Shown here piece by piece: positions 1 through 6,619 of a stretch of DNA of 8,854 nucleotides (position 1 is its first letter; the number at the start of each line of letters is the position of its first letter). The notes beneath the pieces were generated by a model. It did not search any database, was not told the origin of the DNA, and worked only from the letters and a program-made list of their open reading frames with translations. Made by a program: the position numbers and the translations under genes. Source of the DNA: Conexibacteraceae bacterium (lineage in GTDB: Bacteria > Actinomycetota > Thermoleophilia > Solirubrobacterales > Solirubrobacteraceae); NCBI GenBank assembly GCA_009785395.1, contig WQWK01000072.1:1-8854 (forward strand), in the 5' to 3' direction.

Positions 1-377
1 AGCCCGTAGAACTCGCCCTGACCGGCGTCACGCGGTGCTCGGTGGCGCCAGGACAGCAGCACCGCAGCGATCGCAGCGACGGCGCAGATGAGGTCGATGA
101 TCAGGCCCAGTCCGTCGATCCGCAGCGCACCGGCGATGATCGTCTCGGTGTGGTTGAAGCGCCAGATCTCGGTGCCGATCGCTCCGGCCAGCGCGACCAG
201 GGTCAGCGCCGGCACGATCTGCTCGCGCACGACCGCGGTCCGCACCAGGCCGAGGAGCAGCACGATCAGCGCGCCGGCTCCCAGCACCAGCAGGGGCGCC
301 GATTCCGCCCAGGCGATGTGCGGGCCCTTAACGTGGGTCGTGGTGATCAGGACTGCTGCGAGCGGAGGCATGTTCAT
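1..377 (-). CDS. nuoN: NADH-quinone oxidoreductase subunit N, N-terminal part (runs off left edge)
   Basis: This is the first 125 codons of the antiporter-like membrane subunit NuoN of complex I, which lies nearest NuoK and forms one of the proton-pumping units. Translation from the ATG at 377-375 gives an open frame to the window edge. Three hydrophobic helices are visible, at about residues 24-45, 49-70 and 86-109, with the NuoN-like RIDGLG segment at residues 86-91. The fragment ends in GEFYG, which matches the conserved GEFY motif before TM4 of NuoN. The ATG overlaps the nuoM stop by four bases (ATGA), which argues for translational coupling. A second in-frame ATG sits two codons downstream at 371-369; only the overlap favours the first. 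No good Shine-Dalgarno sequence precedes either. Identity rests on the motif, helix pattern and position after nuoM. The TM5 Glu region lies outside the window, so its state cannot be judged. Confidence 0.9.
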   Translation of the reverse strand, partial: MNMPPLAAVLITTTHVKGPHIAWAESAPLLVLGAGALIVLLLGLVRTAVVREQIVPALTLVALAGAIGTEIWRFNHTETIIAGALRIDGLGLIIDLICAVAAIAAVLLSWRHRAPRDAGQGEFYG

Positions 378-2038
378 GGCTTCTTGACGGCGCCGATTTT
401 GGTTACCGGCGGTCCAGGAGCCGGGCTGTAGAAGGCGGTCGACAGCGGGGGATACCGATACACACGCTGGGCGCCAAGCCGCAGCGGGTCGCCCAGCACC
501 AGCGCCACCAGCTCTCGCTGCGCAAGCGGCCCGTCGTGCCCGGCCATGGCGACCGGGAGCATCGCCCCATCCATCGACCGCTCGGACTTGCTCAGCCCGA
601 ACTGCGGGTAGAAGGCCAGCACCAGGATGATCACGACCAGCGGTACGACGGCCAGCTCGTTGCGGCCGATCTCAAACGACCGGACACGGCCGCCGACGCG
701 GTTGTGCATCGCCCCGATGAACAGCCGCAGCGCGTAGTAGGAGGCGCCGAGGACGCCGAGCGACGCGATCACGGCGATCGCCAGGTTGGAGTTGAAGGTG
801 CCGAGCAGGATCATGAACTCGCCGATGAAGTTCGAGGACCCGGGCATCGCCAGGTTGGCGAACGTGACGATCAGGAAGACGGTGGCGAGCACCGGCGCCC
901 TGAACGCGACGCCGCCCATGTCGTCGATGTTCTCGCTGCCGCCGGCACGGGCCGCCACCGCGGCCAGCACGAAGAACGACGCCGCGGTGACGATGCCGTG
1001 GTTGAGCATCTGCAGCAGCGCGCCCTGGCCGCCGGTGGGCCTCAGGGAGAAGATCCCGAGCAGGATGAAGCCCATCTGCGCGACGCTCGAGTAGGCGATC
1101 ACCAGCCGCGCGTCCCGCGTTGTGAACGCCATCGCCGTTGCCCACAGGATCGAGACAAGCGCGATGATCAGCAGCAGCAGCTGGAAGTGCTTGGCAGCAT
1201 GCGGGAACAGGGGCAGCGCGATCTGCAGGAAGCCGTAGCTCGCGACCTTGGCGACTACGCCGGAGAACACGGCGACGGCCGGGATCGGCATCGCCTTGTA
1301 GGCGTCGGCCAGCCAGCCGTGGAACGGCGCGATCGGCATCTTCACGAGGAACGCGAGGGTGAAGGCGAGGAAGATCCAGTACTCGTCGGTGCGCGACAGC
1401 GGCAGATGCTCGAGCGCGCTGAAGGCGAAGTTGATCGCGGTGCCGTGATCGCTGGAGGCGAACACGCCGGTAGCAATCGCCGCGGCCAGCATCAGGAACG
1501 ACCCGACCATCGTGTAGATGACCATCTTCACCGTCGCCCGCACACGGTTGTCCCCCGTGCCCCACGACCCCACGAGGAAATAGAACGGGATCAACATCAG
1601 GTCGAAGAACGCGACGAACAGGATCAGGTCCTGCGCCAGGAACGCGCCCAGCACCGCGCTCTCAGCCAGTCCGAGCCACAGGTAATAAAGCTTTGGGCGC
1701 TCCACCTCGTGCATCGCCGACCACACCAGCGAGACCGTGAACAGCACCGTGGTGAGCAGCACGAGTGAGACGTTGAGCCCGTTCATGCCGAGCTTGTAAT
1801 GGATCCCGAGCGAGCTGATCCAGACCTGGTCGGTGACGAACTGCAGGCCGGGATAGCCCGCGTTGAAGTCCGCGACGAAGATGATCGCGATCGCCAGCGG
1901 GATCAAACTCAACAGGGCGACCGCCCGCCCCACCAGCCGCGCCGGCAGCTGCGTCGCCACCAGCGCGAGCGCCAGCGGCAGCCAGATCAGGACCGACAGC
2001 GGCAGCGGCGCGGAGGTCGAAGATTGAAAGAGGTTCAC
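374..2038 (-). CDS. nuoM: NADH-quinone oxidoreductase subunit M (antiporter-like proton pump)
   Basis: NuoM is the middle antiporter-like subunit of the complex I membrane arm, with about 14 transmembrane helices expected. From the GTG at 2038-2036 the product is 554 residues, longer than E. coli NuoM (about 509). Visible family features (GTG numbering) are FFDLMLIPFYFLVG in TM5 (Asp146 where Glu is usual), Lys233 in FLVKMPIAPFHGW (TM7), Lys264 in VVAKVASYGFL (TM8), and Glu407 in SSNFIGEFMILLG (TM12), which falls at the same number as the key E. coli Glu407. The usual HTEAPTAGS segment after TM7 is replaced by YKAMPIPAVA, and the SSxxHxGF His is Gln321. A hydrophilic tail of about 65 residues follows the last helix. 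The frame extends upstream to a TTG at 2089, but that extension (residues such as SRRPDPDRDPP) overlaps nuoL and is not NuoM-like, so I prefer the GTG 19 nt after the nuoL stop. No clear Shine-Dalgarno precedes it. Confidence 0.95.
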   Translation of the reverse strand: MNLFQSSTSAPLPLSVLIWLPLALALVATQLPARLVGRAVALLSLIPLAIAIIFVADFNAGYPGLQFVTDQVWISSLGIHYKLGMNGLNVSLVLLTTVLFTVSLVWSAMHEVERPKLYYLWLGLAESAVLGAFLAQDLILFVAFFDLMLIPFYFLVGSWGTGDNRVRATVKMVIYTMVGSFLMLAAAIATGVFASSDHGTAINFAFSALEHLPLSRTDEYWIFLAFTLAFLVKMPIAPFHGWLADAYKAMPIPAVAVFSGVVAKVASYGFLQIALPLFPHAAKHFQLLLLIIALVSILWATAMAFTTRDARLVIAYSSVAQMGFILLGIFSLRPTGGQGALLQMLNHGIVTAASFFVLAAVAARAGGSENIDDMGGVAFRAPVLATVFLIVTFANLAMPGSSNFIGEFMILLGTFNSNLAIAVIASLGVLGASYYALRLFIGAMHNRVGGRVRSFEIGRNELAVVPLVVIILVLAFYPQFGLSKSERSMDGAMLPVAMAGHDGPLAQRELVALVLGDPLRLGAQRVYRYPPLSTAFYSPAPGPPVTKIGAVKKP

Positions 2039-2042
2039 AGGC

Positions 2043-2060
2043 GGATCACGATCAGGATCA
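2043..2060 (-). repeat. Three tandem TGATCN hexamers at the nuoL/nuoM junction
   Basis: The minus strand reads TGATCC, TGATCG, TGATCC in direct tandem. The first TGA is the nuoL stop, and the next two hexamers put two more in-frame TGA codons after it, giving a triple stop. The repeat ends just before the nuoM GTG (five bases between) and takes the place where a Shine-Dalgarno would be expected. It is too short to call functional. Confidence 0.6.
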
Positions 2061-4079
2061 GGTCGACGAGAGCAGGAAGTAGAGGACAACGGCCGACAGG
2101 CCGAGCACGAACGCGGCCGCGTAGTACCGCAGGAAGCCGGTCTGCGCCCGCCGGACGGCGGCCGAGCCGGACCTGACCAGACCGGTGACCCCGCCGGTGA
2201 CTCCGCCGGTGATCACGATCTTCTCCAGCACGGACTCCGTGAACCGCCCGAGCGCCAGCGCCGGCCGCACGACAACAACATCGATCAGCTCGTCGAAATA
2301 CCACTTGTTGACGAGGAAGCGATGCACCGCCGGGAAGCGCGCCTGGAAGCGCGCCGCGGTTCCGGGGCGGGCGACGTAGACGCGGTATGCGAGCGTGATC
2401 CCGACCAATCCGATTGCGGCGCCGATGAGCAACCCGATCCAGGCCGCGCTGTTGGATGGCTCGTGCGAGGCGGACGCCAGCGGCGCGTCGGCCAGCGCGG
2501 GCGCGAGGAAGCTCGAGATCACATGGTCGACGCCGGGGATCTCCACGAGGCCGCCCACGGTTGCGAGCACGGCCAGCAGCCCCATCGCGACCTTCATCGC
2601 CGGCTCGCGCTCGGCGATCACGTGCTCCGGGCCCGGGAAGCCAACCTCGGTGTCCTCCTCTTCGCCTGTCATCGGGTTGCGATGCACCTCGGCGTGGTGG
2701 AGATGTCCGTGCTCGAGCTCGGCAGCCTCCGGCGACGGATCTCCGAAGAACGCCCGGAAGATCATCCGGAACGTGTAGAGGCCGGTCAGGAACGCGCCGG
2801 CATAGCCGAGGATGCCGAGCACCTCGTAGATGCCGCCCCGGTTGTTGAGGTACGCGATGATGCTGTCCTTCGACAGCCAGCCGGAGAACGGCGGGATCCC
2901 GGAGAGCGCCAGGCCGCCGATCAGGAAGCAGGCGAACGTGAACGGCATCGCCCTGCGGAAGCCGTGCATGCGGTCGAGCGACTGGTCGCCCGCCATCGCC
3001 CCGATGATCGAGCCGGCGGCCATGAACAGCAGTGCCTTGAAGAAGGCGTGCGTCATCAGGTGGAACAGCGCCGCCGAGTAGGCGCCGGCGGAGGCGCCCA
3101 TGATCATGTAGCCGATCTGGGACATCGTCGAGTACGCGATCACGCGCTTCAGGTCGGTGACCACCAGAGCGATGGACCCGGCGATCAGCAGCGTCAGGCA
3201 GCCGACGATCGCGCCCACCTCGCCGGCCGTTGGCGCCAGCTGGAACAGCGGGTGCAGGCGCACGATCAGGTACACCCCGGCGGTCACCATCGTCGCCGCG
3301 TGGATCAGCGAGGAGACCGGGGTCGGGCCCTCCATCGCGTCCGGAAGCCATGTGTGCAGCGGCACCTGCGCCGACTTGGCGAAGGCGCCCACGAGGAACA
3401 GCAGGCAGCCCGCGACGAGGTCGGTCGAGTCGTGCCCGAACACATGCGGCGCCGCATGGAAGCTGCCGAGGAAGCCGACCGTGTGGGTGTGGCGGAAGAT
3501 CAGGATGGTGCCGAGCACGAGGCCGACGTCGCCGAGCACGTTGATGACGAACGCCTTGATGCCGGCTCCGGTCGCCGTCGTGCGGCGGTACCAGAACGAG
3601 ATCAGCAGGTAGGACGCGGCACCGACCCCGGCCCAGCCGACGATCAGCAGGATGAAGTTGCCGGCGAGCACCAGGATCAGCATCGAGAGCACGAAGTAGT
3701 TCAGGTACGCGAAATACCGCGAGTAGCCCTCGTCCGAGCGCATGTAGGCGGTCGAATACAGGTGGATCAGCGTCGATACGCCGGTGACCACGAGGATCAT
3801 GAACACCGAGATCGGGTCGACCAGGATCTCCAGCTTCGCGTCGACGCCGGCGCTGAACGCGTAGTTCCACAGGCTCGAGACCACCTCGCGGTGACCGCCG
3901 GCCGCCGGCCGCCCGAGCAGCGAGATCAGGGCACCCACGGCGCACACGAACGCCAGTGCGATCGCGATCGTTCCGATCACGCCGGCGGCCCGGCTGTAGC
4001 GCCGGTAGCCGACCCCGATCTCGATCGTGCCCAGCAGTGGGAAGAGCAGGACGAGCCAGCCCCAGGTGGTCGGGCTCAT
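2058..4079 (-). CDS. nuoL: NADH-quinone oxidoreductase subunit L (distal antiporter-like proton pump)
   Basis: NuoL is the distal antiporter-like subunit. It ends in a long lateral helix that runs along the membrane arm and a final anchor helix. The 673-residue length suits the family (E. coli 613, with longer actinobacterial forms). Retained signatures are GAFAKSAQVPLHTWLPDAM (Lys235, the TM7 Lys), LIHAATMVTAGVYL (His260), HLMTHAFFKALLF (His344, Lys348) and FSGWLSKDSI (Lys404, the TM12 Lys). The lateral helix and anchor end in FLRYYAAAFVLGLSAVVLYF. Three usually conserved residues are changed: TM5 GWEGVG reads GWAGVG (Ala150), the NRVGD motif reads NVLGD, and SVIHAM reads SIIGAM (Gly360). 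A His/Glu-rich hydrophilic loop occupies about residues 452-495. The ATG at 4079-4077 overlaps the nuoK stop in ATGA, which supports the start. The frame is intact, so the substitutions are not signs of a decayed gene. Confidence 0.96.
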   Translation of the reverse strand: MSPTTWGWLVLLFPLLGTIEIGVGYRRYSRAAGVIGTIAIALAFVCAVGALISLLGRPAAGGHREVVSSLWNYAFSAGVDAKLEILVDPISVFMILVVTGVSTLIHLYSTAYMRSDEGYSRYFAYLNYFVLSMLILVLAGNFILLIVGWAGVGAASYLLISFWYRRTTATGAGIKAFVINVLGDVGLVLGTILIFRHTHTVGFLGSFHAAPHVFGHDSTDLVAGCLLFLVGAFAKSAQVPLHTWLPDAMEGPTPVSSLIHAATMVTAGVYLIVRLHPLFQLAPTAGEVGAIVGCLTLLIAGSIALVVTDLKRVIAYSTMSQIGYMIMGASAGAYSAALFHLMTHAFFKALLFMAAGSIIGAMAGDQSLDRMHGFRRAMPFTFACFLIGGLALSGIPPFSGWLSKDSIIAYLNNRGGIYEVLGILGYAGAFLTGLYTFRMIFRAFFGDPSPEAAELEHGHLHHAEVHRNPMTGEEEDTEVGFPGPEHVIAEREPAMKVAMGLLAVLATVGGLVEIPGVDHVISSFLAPALADAPLASASHEPSNSAAWIGLLIGAAIGLVGITLAYRVYVARPGTAARFQARFPAVHRFLVNKWYFDELIDVVVVRPALALGRFTESVLEKIVITGGVTGGVTGLVRSGSAAVRRAQTGFLRYYAAAFVLGLSAVVLYFLLSST
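2181..2210 (-). repeat. In-frame 12-nt repeat in nuoL (TGGV units)
   Basis: A 12-nt unit (ACCGGCGGNGTC) occurs twice plus a partial copy. It encodes TGGVTGGVTG at NuoL residues 624-633, between the lateral helix and the final membrane anchor. It probably arose by slippage and keeps the reading frame. Confidence 0.7.
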
Positions 4080-4375
4080 CCGTTCAACTCGTGCATTTCG
4101 TCGACATCGATTGGCAGGTTGCGGCGGCTGATCGCGACGATCAGCCCGAGCCCGACCGTCACCTCACAGGCGGCCACGACCATCACGATCAGCGCGAAGA
4201 TCTGGCCGGCCTCGCCGCCGTGCATGCGCGCGAACGCGACCAGCGACAGGTTGGCGGCGTTCAGCATCAGCTCCAGGCACAGCAGGATCACGAGCGGGTT
4301 GCGCCGCACGAGCACGCCGCCGGCGCCGATGCAGAAGATCAGCACCGAGACGGCCAGATACCAGCCGATGTTCAT
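4076..4375 (-). CDS. nuoK: NADH-quinone oxidoreductase subunit K
   Basis: NuoK is a small three-helix membrane subunit of complex I, homologous to MrpC/MnhC. With NuoJ it links the quinone site to the antiporter-like subunits. The 99-residue length is typical of the family (E. coli 100). The two key buried glutamates are visible: Glu35 in CLELMLNAANLSLVAF (TM2) and Glu71 in VVAACEVTVGLGL (TM3), matching E. coli Glu36 and Glu72. The helices lie at about residues 2-22, 28-50 and 58-82. The ATG at 4375-4373 overlaps the nuoJ stop (ATGA) and has a good Shine-Dalgarno, GAGGAG, 8 nt upstream, which fixes the start. Its stop in turn overlaps the nuoL start, so nuoJ, nuoK and nuoL are probably translationally coupled. 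Confidence 0.97.
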   Translation of the reverse strand: MNIGWYLAVSVLIFCIGAGGVLVRRNPLVILLCLELMLNAANLSLVAFARMHGGEAGQIFALIVMVVAACEVTVGLGLIVAISRRNLPIDVDEMHELNG

Positions 4376-5034
4376 CGCTCACTCTCCTCGGGCTCGCCGA
4401 TCAGCTCGATCGTGGCGCCCGACTCCTCGAGCTGCTCGAGCACCCTGCGCACGCCGACGCCCTCGGCGATCGTGCCGGTGTAGGCCGGGCGCGGCGACGC
4501 CAGCACCTGCGCGAGCTCGAGGTCGTCGTCATCAAGGCCGCGGCGCCGGCGCGCCAGCACGATCGCGCCGACGGCGGCGACGAGCAGCAGCAGCGAGGCG
4601 ACCTCGAACGGGAACAGATAGTCGGTCAGGAACAGCCTGCCGATCTGCTTCGGCGTGCCGAACCCGAGGATGTAGTGCGGCCCGCGGCTGTTGATCATCT
4701 GAAGCCCCGAGCCGAGCATCGCGATGAACAGCTCGACCGCGAGCGCGACCGCGAACAGCGGCCCGATCAGCCGCAGCGTGCTGCCGACGGCGATCTCGTC
4801 GCCGCCACCGACGTACGCGACCACGAACACGTACAGAACCATCACCGCGCCCGCATAGACCACGACCTGCGCGGCGGCCACGAACTCGGCCTGCAGCAGC
4901 AGGAACAGCGCCGCCAGCGAGACCAGGTGACACACGAGCGCGAGCACCGCGTAGAGCGGGTTGCGCAGCGTGACCACACCGATCGCACCGATGATCGCGG
5001 CGATCGAGGCGATGAAGAACAGGACGGCCGACAC
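4372..5034 (-). CDS. nuoJ: NADH-quinone oxidoreductase subunit J
   Basis: NuoJ is a five-helix membrane subunit of complex I between NuoH and NuoK. Its third helix carries the pi-bulge thought to switch during coupling. The hallmark stretch VVVYAGAVMVLYVFVV is present at residues 57-72, and TLRNPLYAVLALVCHL at 22-37 is the usual TM1-TM2 region. The product has 220 residues, longer than E. coli NuoJ (184). The extra length is a charged C-terminal tail after the last helix (about residues 161-220), starting with an Arg/Asp-rich stretch and ending in EPEESER; actinobacterial NuoJ proteins often have such tails. Translation starts at GTG 5034-5032, 15 nt after the nuoI stop, with a run of six G's on the coding strand acting as the likely ribosome site. 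No other start fits, since the nuoI stop lies in the same frame just upstream. Confidence 0.96.
   Translation of the reverse strand: MSAVLFFIASIAAIIGAIGVVTLRNPLYAVLALVCHLVSLAALFLLLQAEFVAAAQVVVYAGAVMVLYVFVVAYVGGGDEIAVGSTLRLIGPLFAVALAVELFIAMLGSGLQMINSRGPHYILGFGTPKQIGRLFLTDYLFPFEVASLLLLVAAVGAIVLARRRRGLDDDDLELAQVLASPRPAYTGTIAEGVGVRRVLEQLEESGATIELIGEPEESER
4384..4389 (-). promoter_or_regulatory. Shine-Dalgarno of nuoK
   Basis: GAGGAG on the minus strand lies 8 nt before the nuoK ATG, inside the last codons of nuoJ. It is the clearest ribosome site in the window and fixes the nuoK start. Confidence 0.75.
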
Positions 5035-5044
5035 GAGGAAGAAG

Positions 5045-5051
5045 CCCCCCT
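5045..5051 (-). promoter_or_regulatory. Probable ribosome site of nuoJ
   Basis: AGGGGGG on the minus strand spans the end of the nuoI stop (TAG) and the following G-run. It ends 10 nt before the nuoJ GTG, in the only gap between the genes, and is the only purine-rich element available. Confidence 0.5.
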
Positions 5052-5583
5052 ATTCCCCTTCGTTCCTCAGCGGCGTGCGCTCGAGCGGCTCCGCCAACAG
5101 CATCTCCTTGGTGAAGATCAGGTCGGAGCGCGTGTAGTCGGACATCTCGTAGTCATGGCCCATCGTGATCGCGTCGAACGGGCAGGCTATCTCGCAGTAA
5201 CCACAGAAGATGCAGCGGCTGAGGTTGATCTCGTACACGGCCGCGTAGCGCTCGCCGGCTGACACGCGATGCTCGGGCGTGTTCTCGGCGGCGACGACGC
5301 GGATGCAGTCGGCCGGACAGGCGGCGGCGCACAACGAGCAGCCGACGCACTTCTCGAGCCCGGAGTCATCGAAGCGGTGCAGCTTGTGGCGCCCGCGGAA
5401 GCGCGGGTACACCGGCGTTTTCTCCTCCGGGTACTGGATCGTGAGCGGCCCCTCGACGACGCGCGCGAGCGTCGTCTTCATGCCGCGCAGGGTCTCACCG
5501 AAGATGCGGTAGGTGCTCGACGCCGCGCTGCGCGGCGGGTGGCGCACCACTTCGATTACGTCTGATCCGGGGTCGTAGGGCAT
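5050..5583 (-). CDS. nuoI: NADH-quinone oxidoreductase subunit I (2x[4Fe-4S], N6a/N6b)
   Basis: NuoI (TYKY homologue) is the 8Fe ferredoxin-like subunit that passes electrons from the NuoG arm toward cluster N2 in NuoB. Two classical CxxCxxCxxxCP motifs are visible: CVGCSLCAAACP with Cys79, 82, 85 and 89, and CIFCGYCEIACP with Cys124, 127, 130 and 134. These give all eight ligands for two [4Fe-4S] clusters. The segment around residues 44-70 (EGPLTIQYPEE, then RFRGRHKLHR) is typical of the family, with the RGRH motif before the first cluster. The length of 177 residues is normal (Thermus Nqo9 is about 180). The start is ATG 5583-5581, 19 nt after nuoH, with a modest AGGA site 10 nt upstream. 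The protein is peripheral on the cytoplasmic side and has no membrane helix. Confidence 0.98.
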   Translation of the reverse strand: MPYDPGSDVIEVVRHPPRSAASSTYRIFGETLRGMKTTLARVVEGPLTIQYPEEKTPVYPRFRGRHKLHRFDDSGLEKCVGCSLCAAACPADCIRVVAAENTPEHRVSAGERYAAVYEINLSRCIFCGYCEIACPFDAITMGHDYEMSDYTRSDLIFTKEMLLAEPLERTPLRNEGE

Positions 5584-5593
5584 ATGAATCAGT

Positions 5594-5597
5594 TCCT
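5594..5597 (-). promoter_or_regulatory. Probable ribosome site of nuoI
   Basis: AGGA on the minus strand lies 10 nt before the nuoI ATG, in the 19-nt gap after nuoH. It is a modest match. Confidence 0.45.
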
Positions 5598-5602
5598 GAG
5601 AG

Positions 5603-6619
5603 CTAGACGACGATGATCGCGGTGACGAGCAGGTTGAGCGTGGCGAGCGGCAGCAGCACCTTCCAGCCGAACGACATCAGCTGGTCGTAGCGCAGCCGCG
5701 GCAGCGTGGCGCGGATCCAGATGAACAGGGTGAAGACGATCATGGTCTTGGCCAGCACCACGAACGGGTCGACCCAACCGGGCGGATGGATCCCGAAGGG
5801 CATCAGCCAGCCGCCGAGGAACAGCGTGGTCGCCATCGCCGAGACGACGATCATGTTCACGTACTCGGCGAACAGGTAGGCGACGAACCCGGTCCCCCCG
5901 TACTCGGTGAAGTAGCCGCCGACGAGCTCCGCGTCGGCCTCGACAAGGTCGAACGGCGCGCGGTTGGTCTCCGCGAAGGACGCGACCATGAAGATCAGGA
6001 AGCCGCAGAGCTGCGGGACGAAATACCACATGCCGCGCTGCGCGTTGACGATCCCGGTCAGTGACAGTGTCTGCGCGGTGATCAGCACGCCGACCAGCGC
6101 GAGCCCCTGCGAGACCTCGTAGGAGACCAGCTGCGCGGCCGCGCGCATCGAGCCGAGGAACGAGTACTTGGAGCCCGACGCCCAGCCGCCGAGCAGGATC
6201 CCGTAGAACGAGATGCCGCCGAGCGCGAACACGTACAGCGGCCCGACCGAGACGTCGATCCCGTAGAGCCCGACGTTCGTTCCGAGGATGTTCTGGACGC
6301 CGCCCCAGGGGATGATCGCGAGCGCGCCGACGGCGGTCATGATCGAGACCGCGGGCGCCACATGGAACAGGAAGCCGACCGACGTCGTCGGGCGGAACGC
6401 TTCCTTGCGGGCGAACTTGACGATCTCCGCCATCGGCTGCAGGAGCCCGTAGGGGCCGACGCGGTTGGGGCCGTAACGGTGCTGGAAACGGCCGAGCAGC
6501 TTGCGTTCGTACACGGTCAGCATCGGCAGCACGCCGAAGATCACGAGGAAGATCAGCAGCGACTTGATGATCTGGATCCACCACGGCTCGAAGTAGTTGA
6601 CGTCGGCGAGCGCGATCAC
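5603..6619 (-). CDS. nuoH: NADH-quinone oxidoreductase subunit H (quinone-site membrane subunit)
   Basis: NuoH (ND1 homologue) is the multi-helix membrane subunit that docks the peripheral arm and forms the entry and floor of the quinone chamber. The family signature is near perfect at residues 37-68: VYERKLLGRFQHRYGPNRVG followed by PYGLLQPMAEIVK. A second conserved block, FAETNRAPFDL with downstream EADAELVGGYFTEY (residues 215-240), is the acidic loop near the quinone path; it has Val226 where Pro is usual and Phe237 where GYHTEY has His. The length of 338 residues resembles E. coli (325) and lacks the long C-terminal extension of M. tuberculosis NuoH. Eight or so helices are apparent. The start is GTG 6619-6617, overlapping the nuoG stop (GTGA), with GGAGG 10 nt upstream inside nuoG. 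Confidence 0.97.
   Translation of the reverse strand: MIALADVNYFEPWWIQIIKSLLIFLVIFGVLPMLTVYERKLLGRFQHRYGPNRVGPYGLLQPMAEIVKFARKEAFRPTTSVGFLFHVAPAVSIMTAVGALAIIPWGGVQNILGTNVGLYGIDVSVGPLYVFALGGISFYGILLGGWASGSKYSFLGSMRAAAQLVSYEVSQGLALVGVLITAQTLSLTGIVNAQRGMWYFVPQLCGFLIFMVASFAETNRAPFDLVEADAELVGGYFTEYGGTGFVAYLFAEYVNMIVVSAMATTLFLGGWLMPFGIHPPGWVDPFVVLAKTMIVFTLFIWIRATLPRLRYDQLMSFGWKVLLPLATLNLLVTAIIVV

Noticed and set aside
536..1768. Plus-strand open frame of 410 codons opposite nuoM
   Set aside because: It is an antisense shadow with an Arg/Glu/His/Gln-rich, low-complexity product, fully covered by nuoM.
2039..2089. Upstream TTG start for nuoM at 2089
   Set aside because: The added 17 residues overlap nuoL, contain the translated GATC hexamer repeat and do not look like a NuoM N-terminus. 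The GTG at 2038 fits the family better.
2035..3945. Minus-strand open frame of 636 codons overlapping nuoL in another frame
   Set aside because: It is an Arg/Pro/Gly-rich out-of-frame translation of nuoL; the true NuoL frame carries all the conserved motifs.
2322..4694. Very long plus-strand open frame (790 codons) opposite nuoL, nuoK and nuoJ
   Set aside because: The product is rich in Arg, Asp, Glu, His and Gln with no recognisable domain, as expected from the antisense of GC-rich codons for hydrophobic proteins. The minus strand has clear complex I genes throughout.
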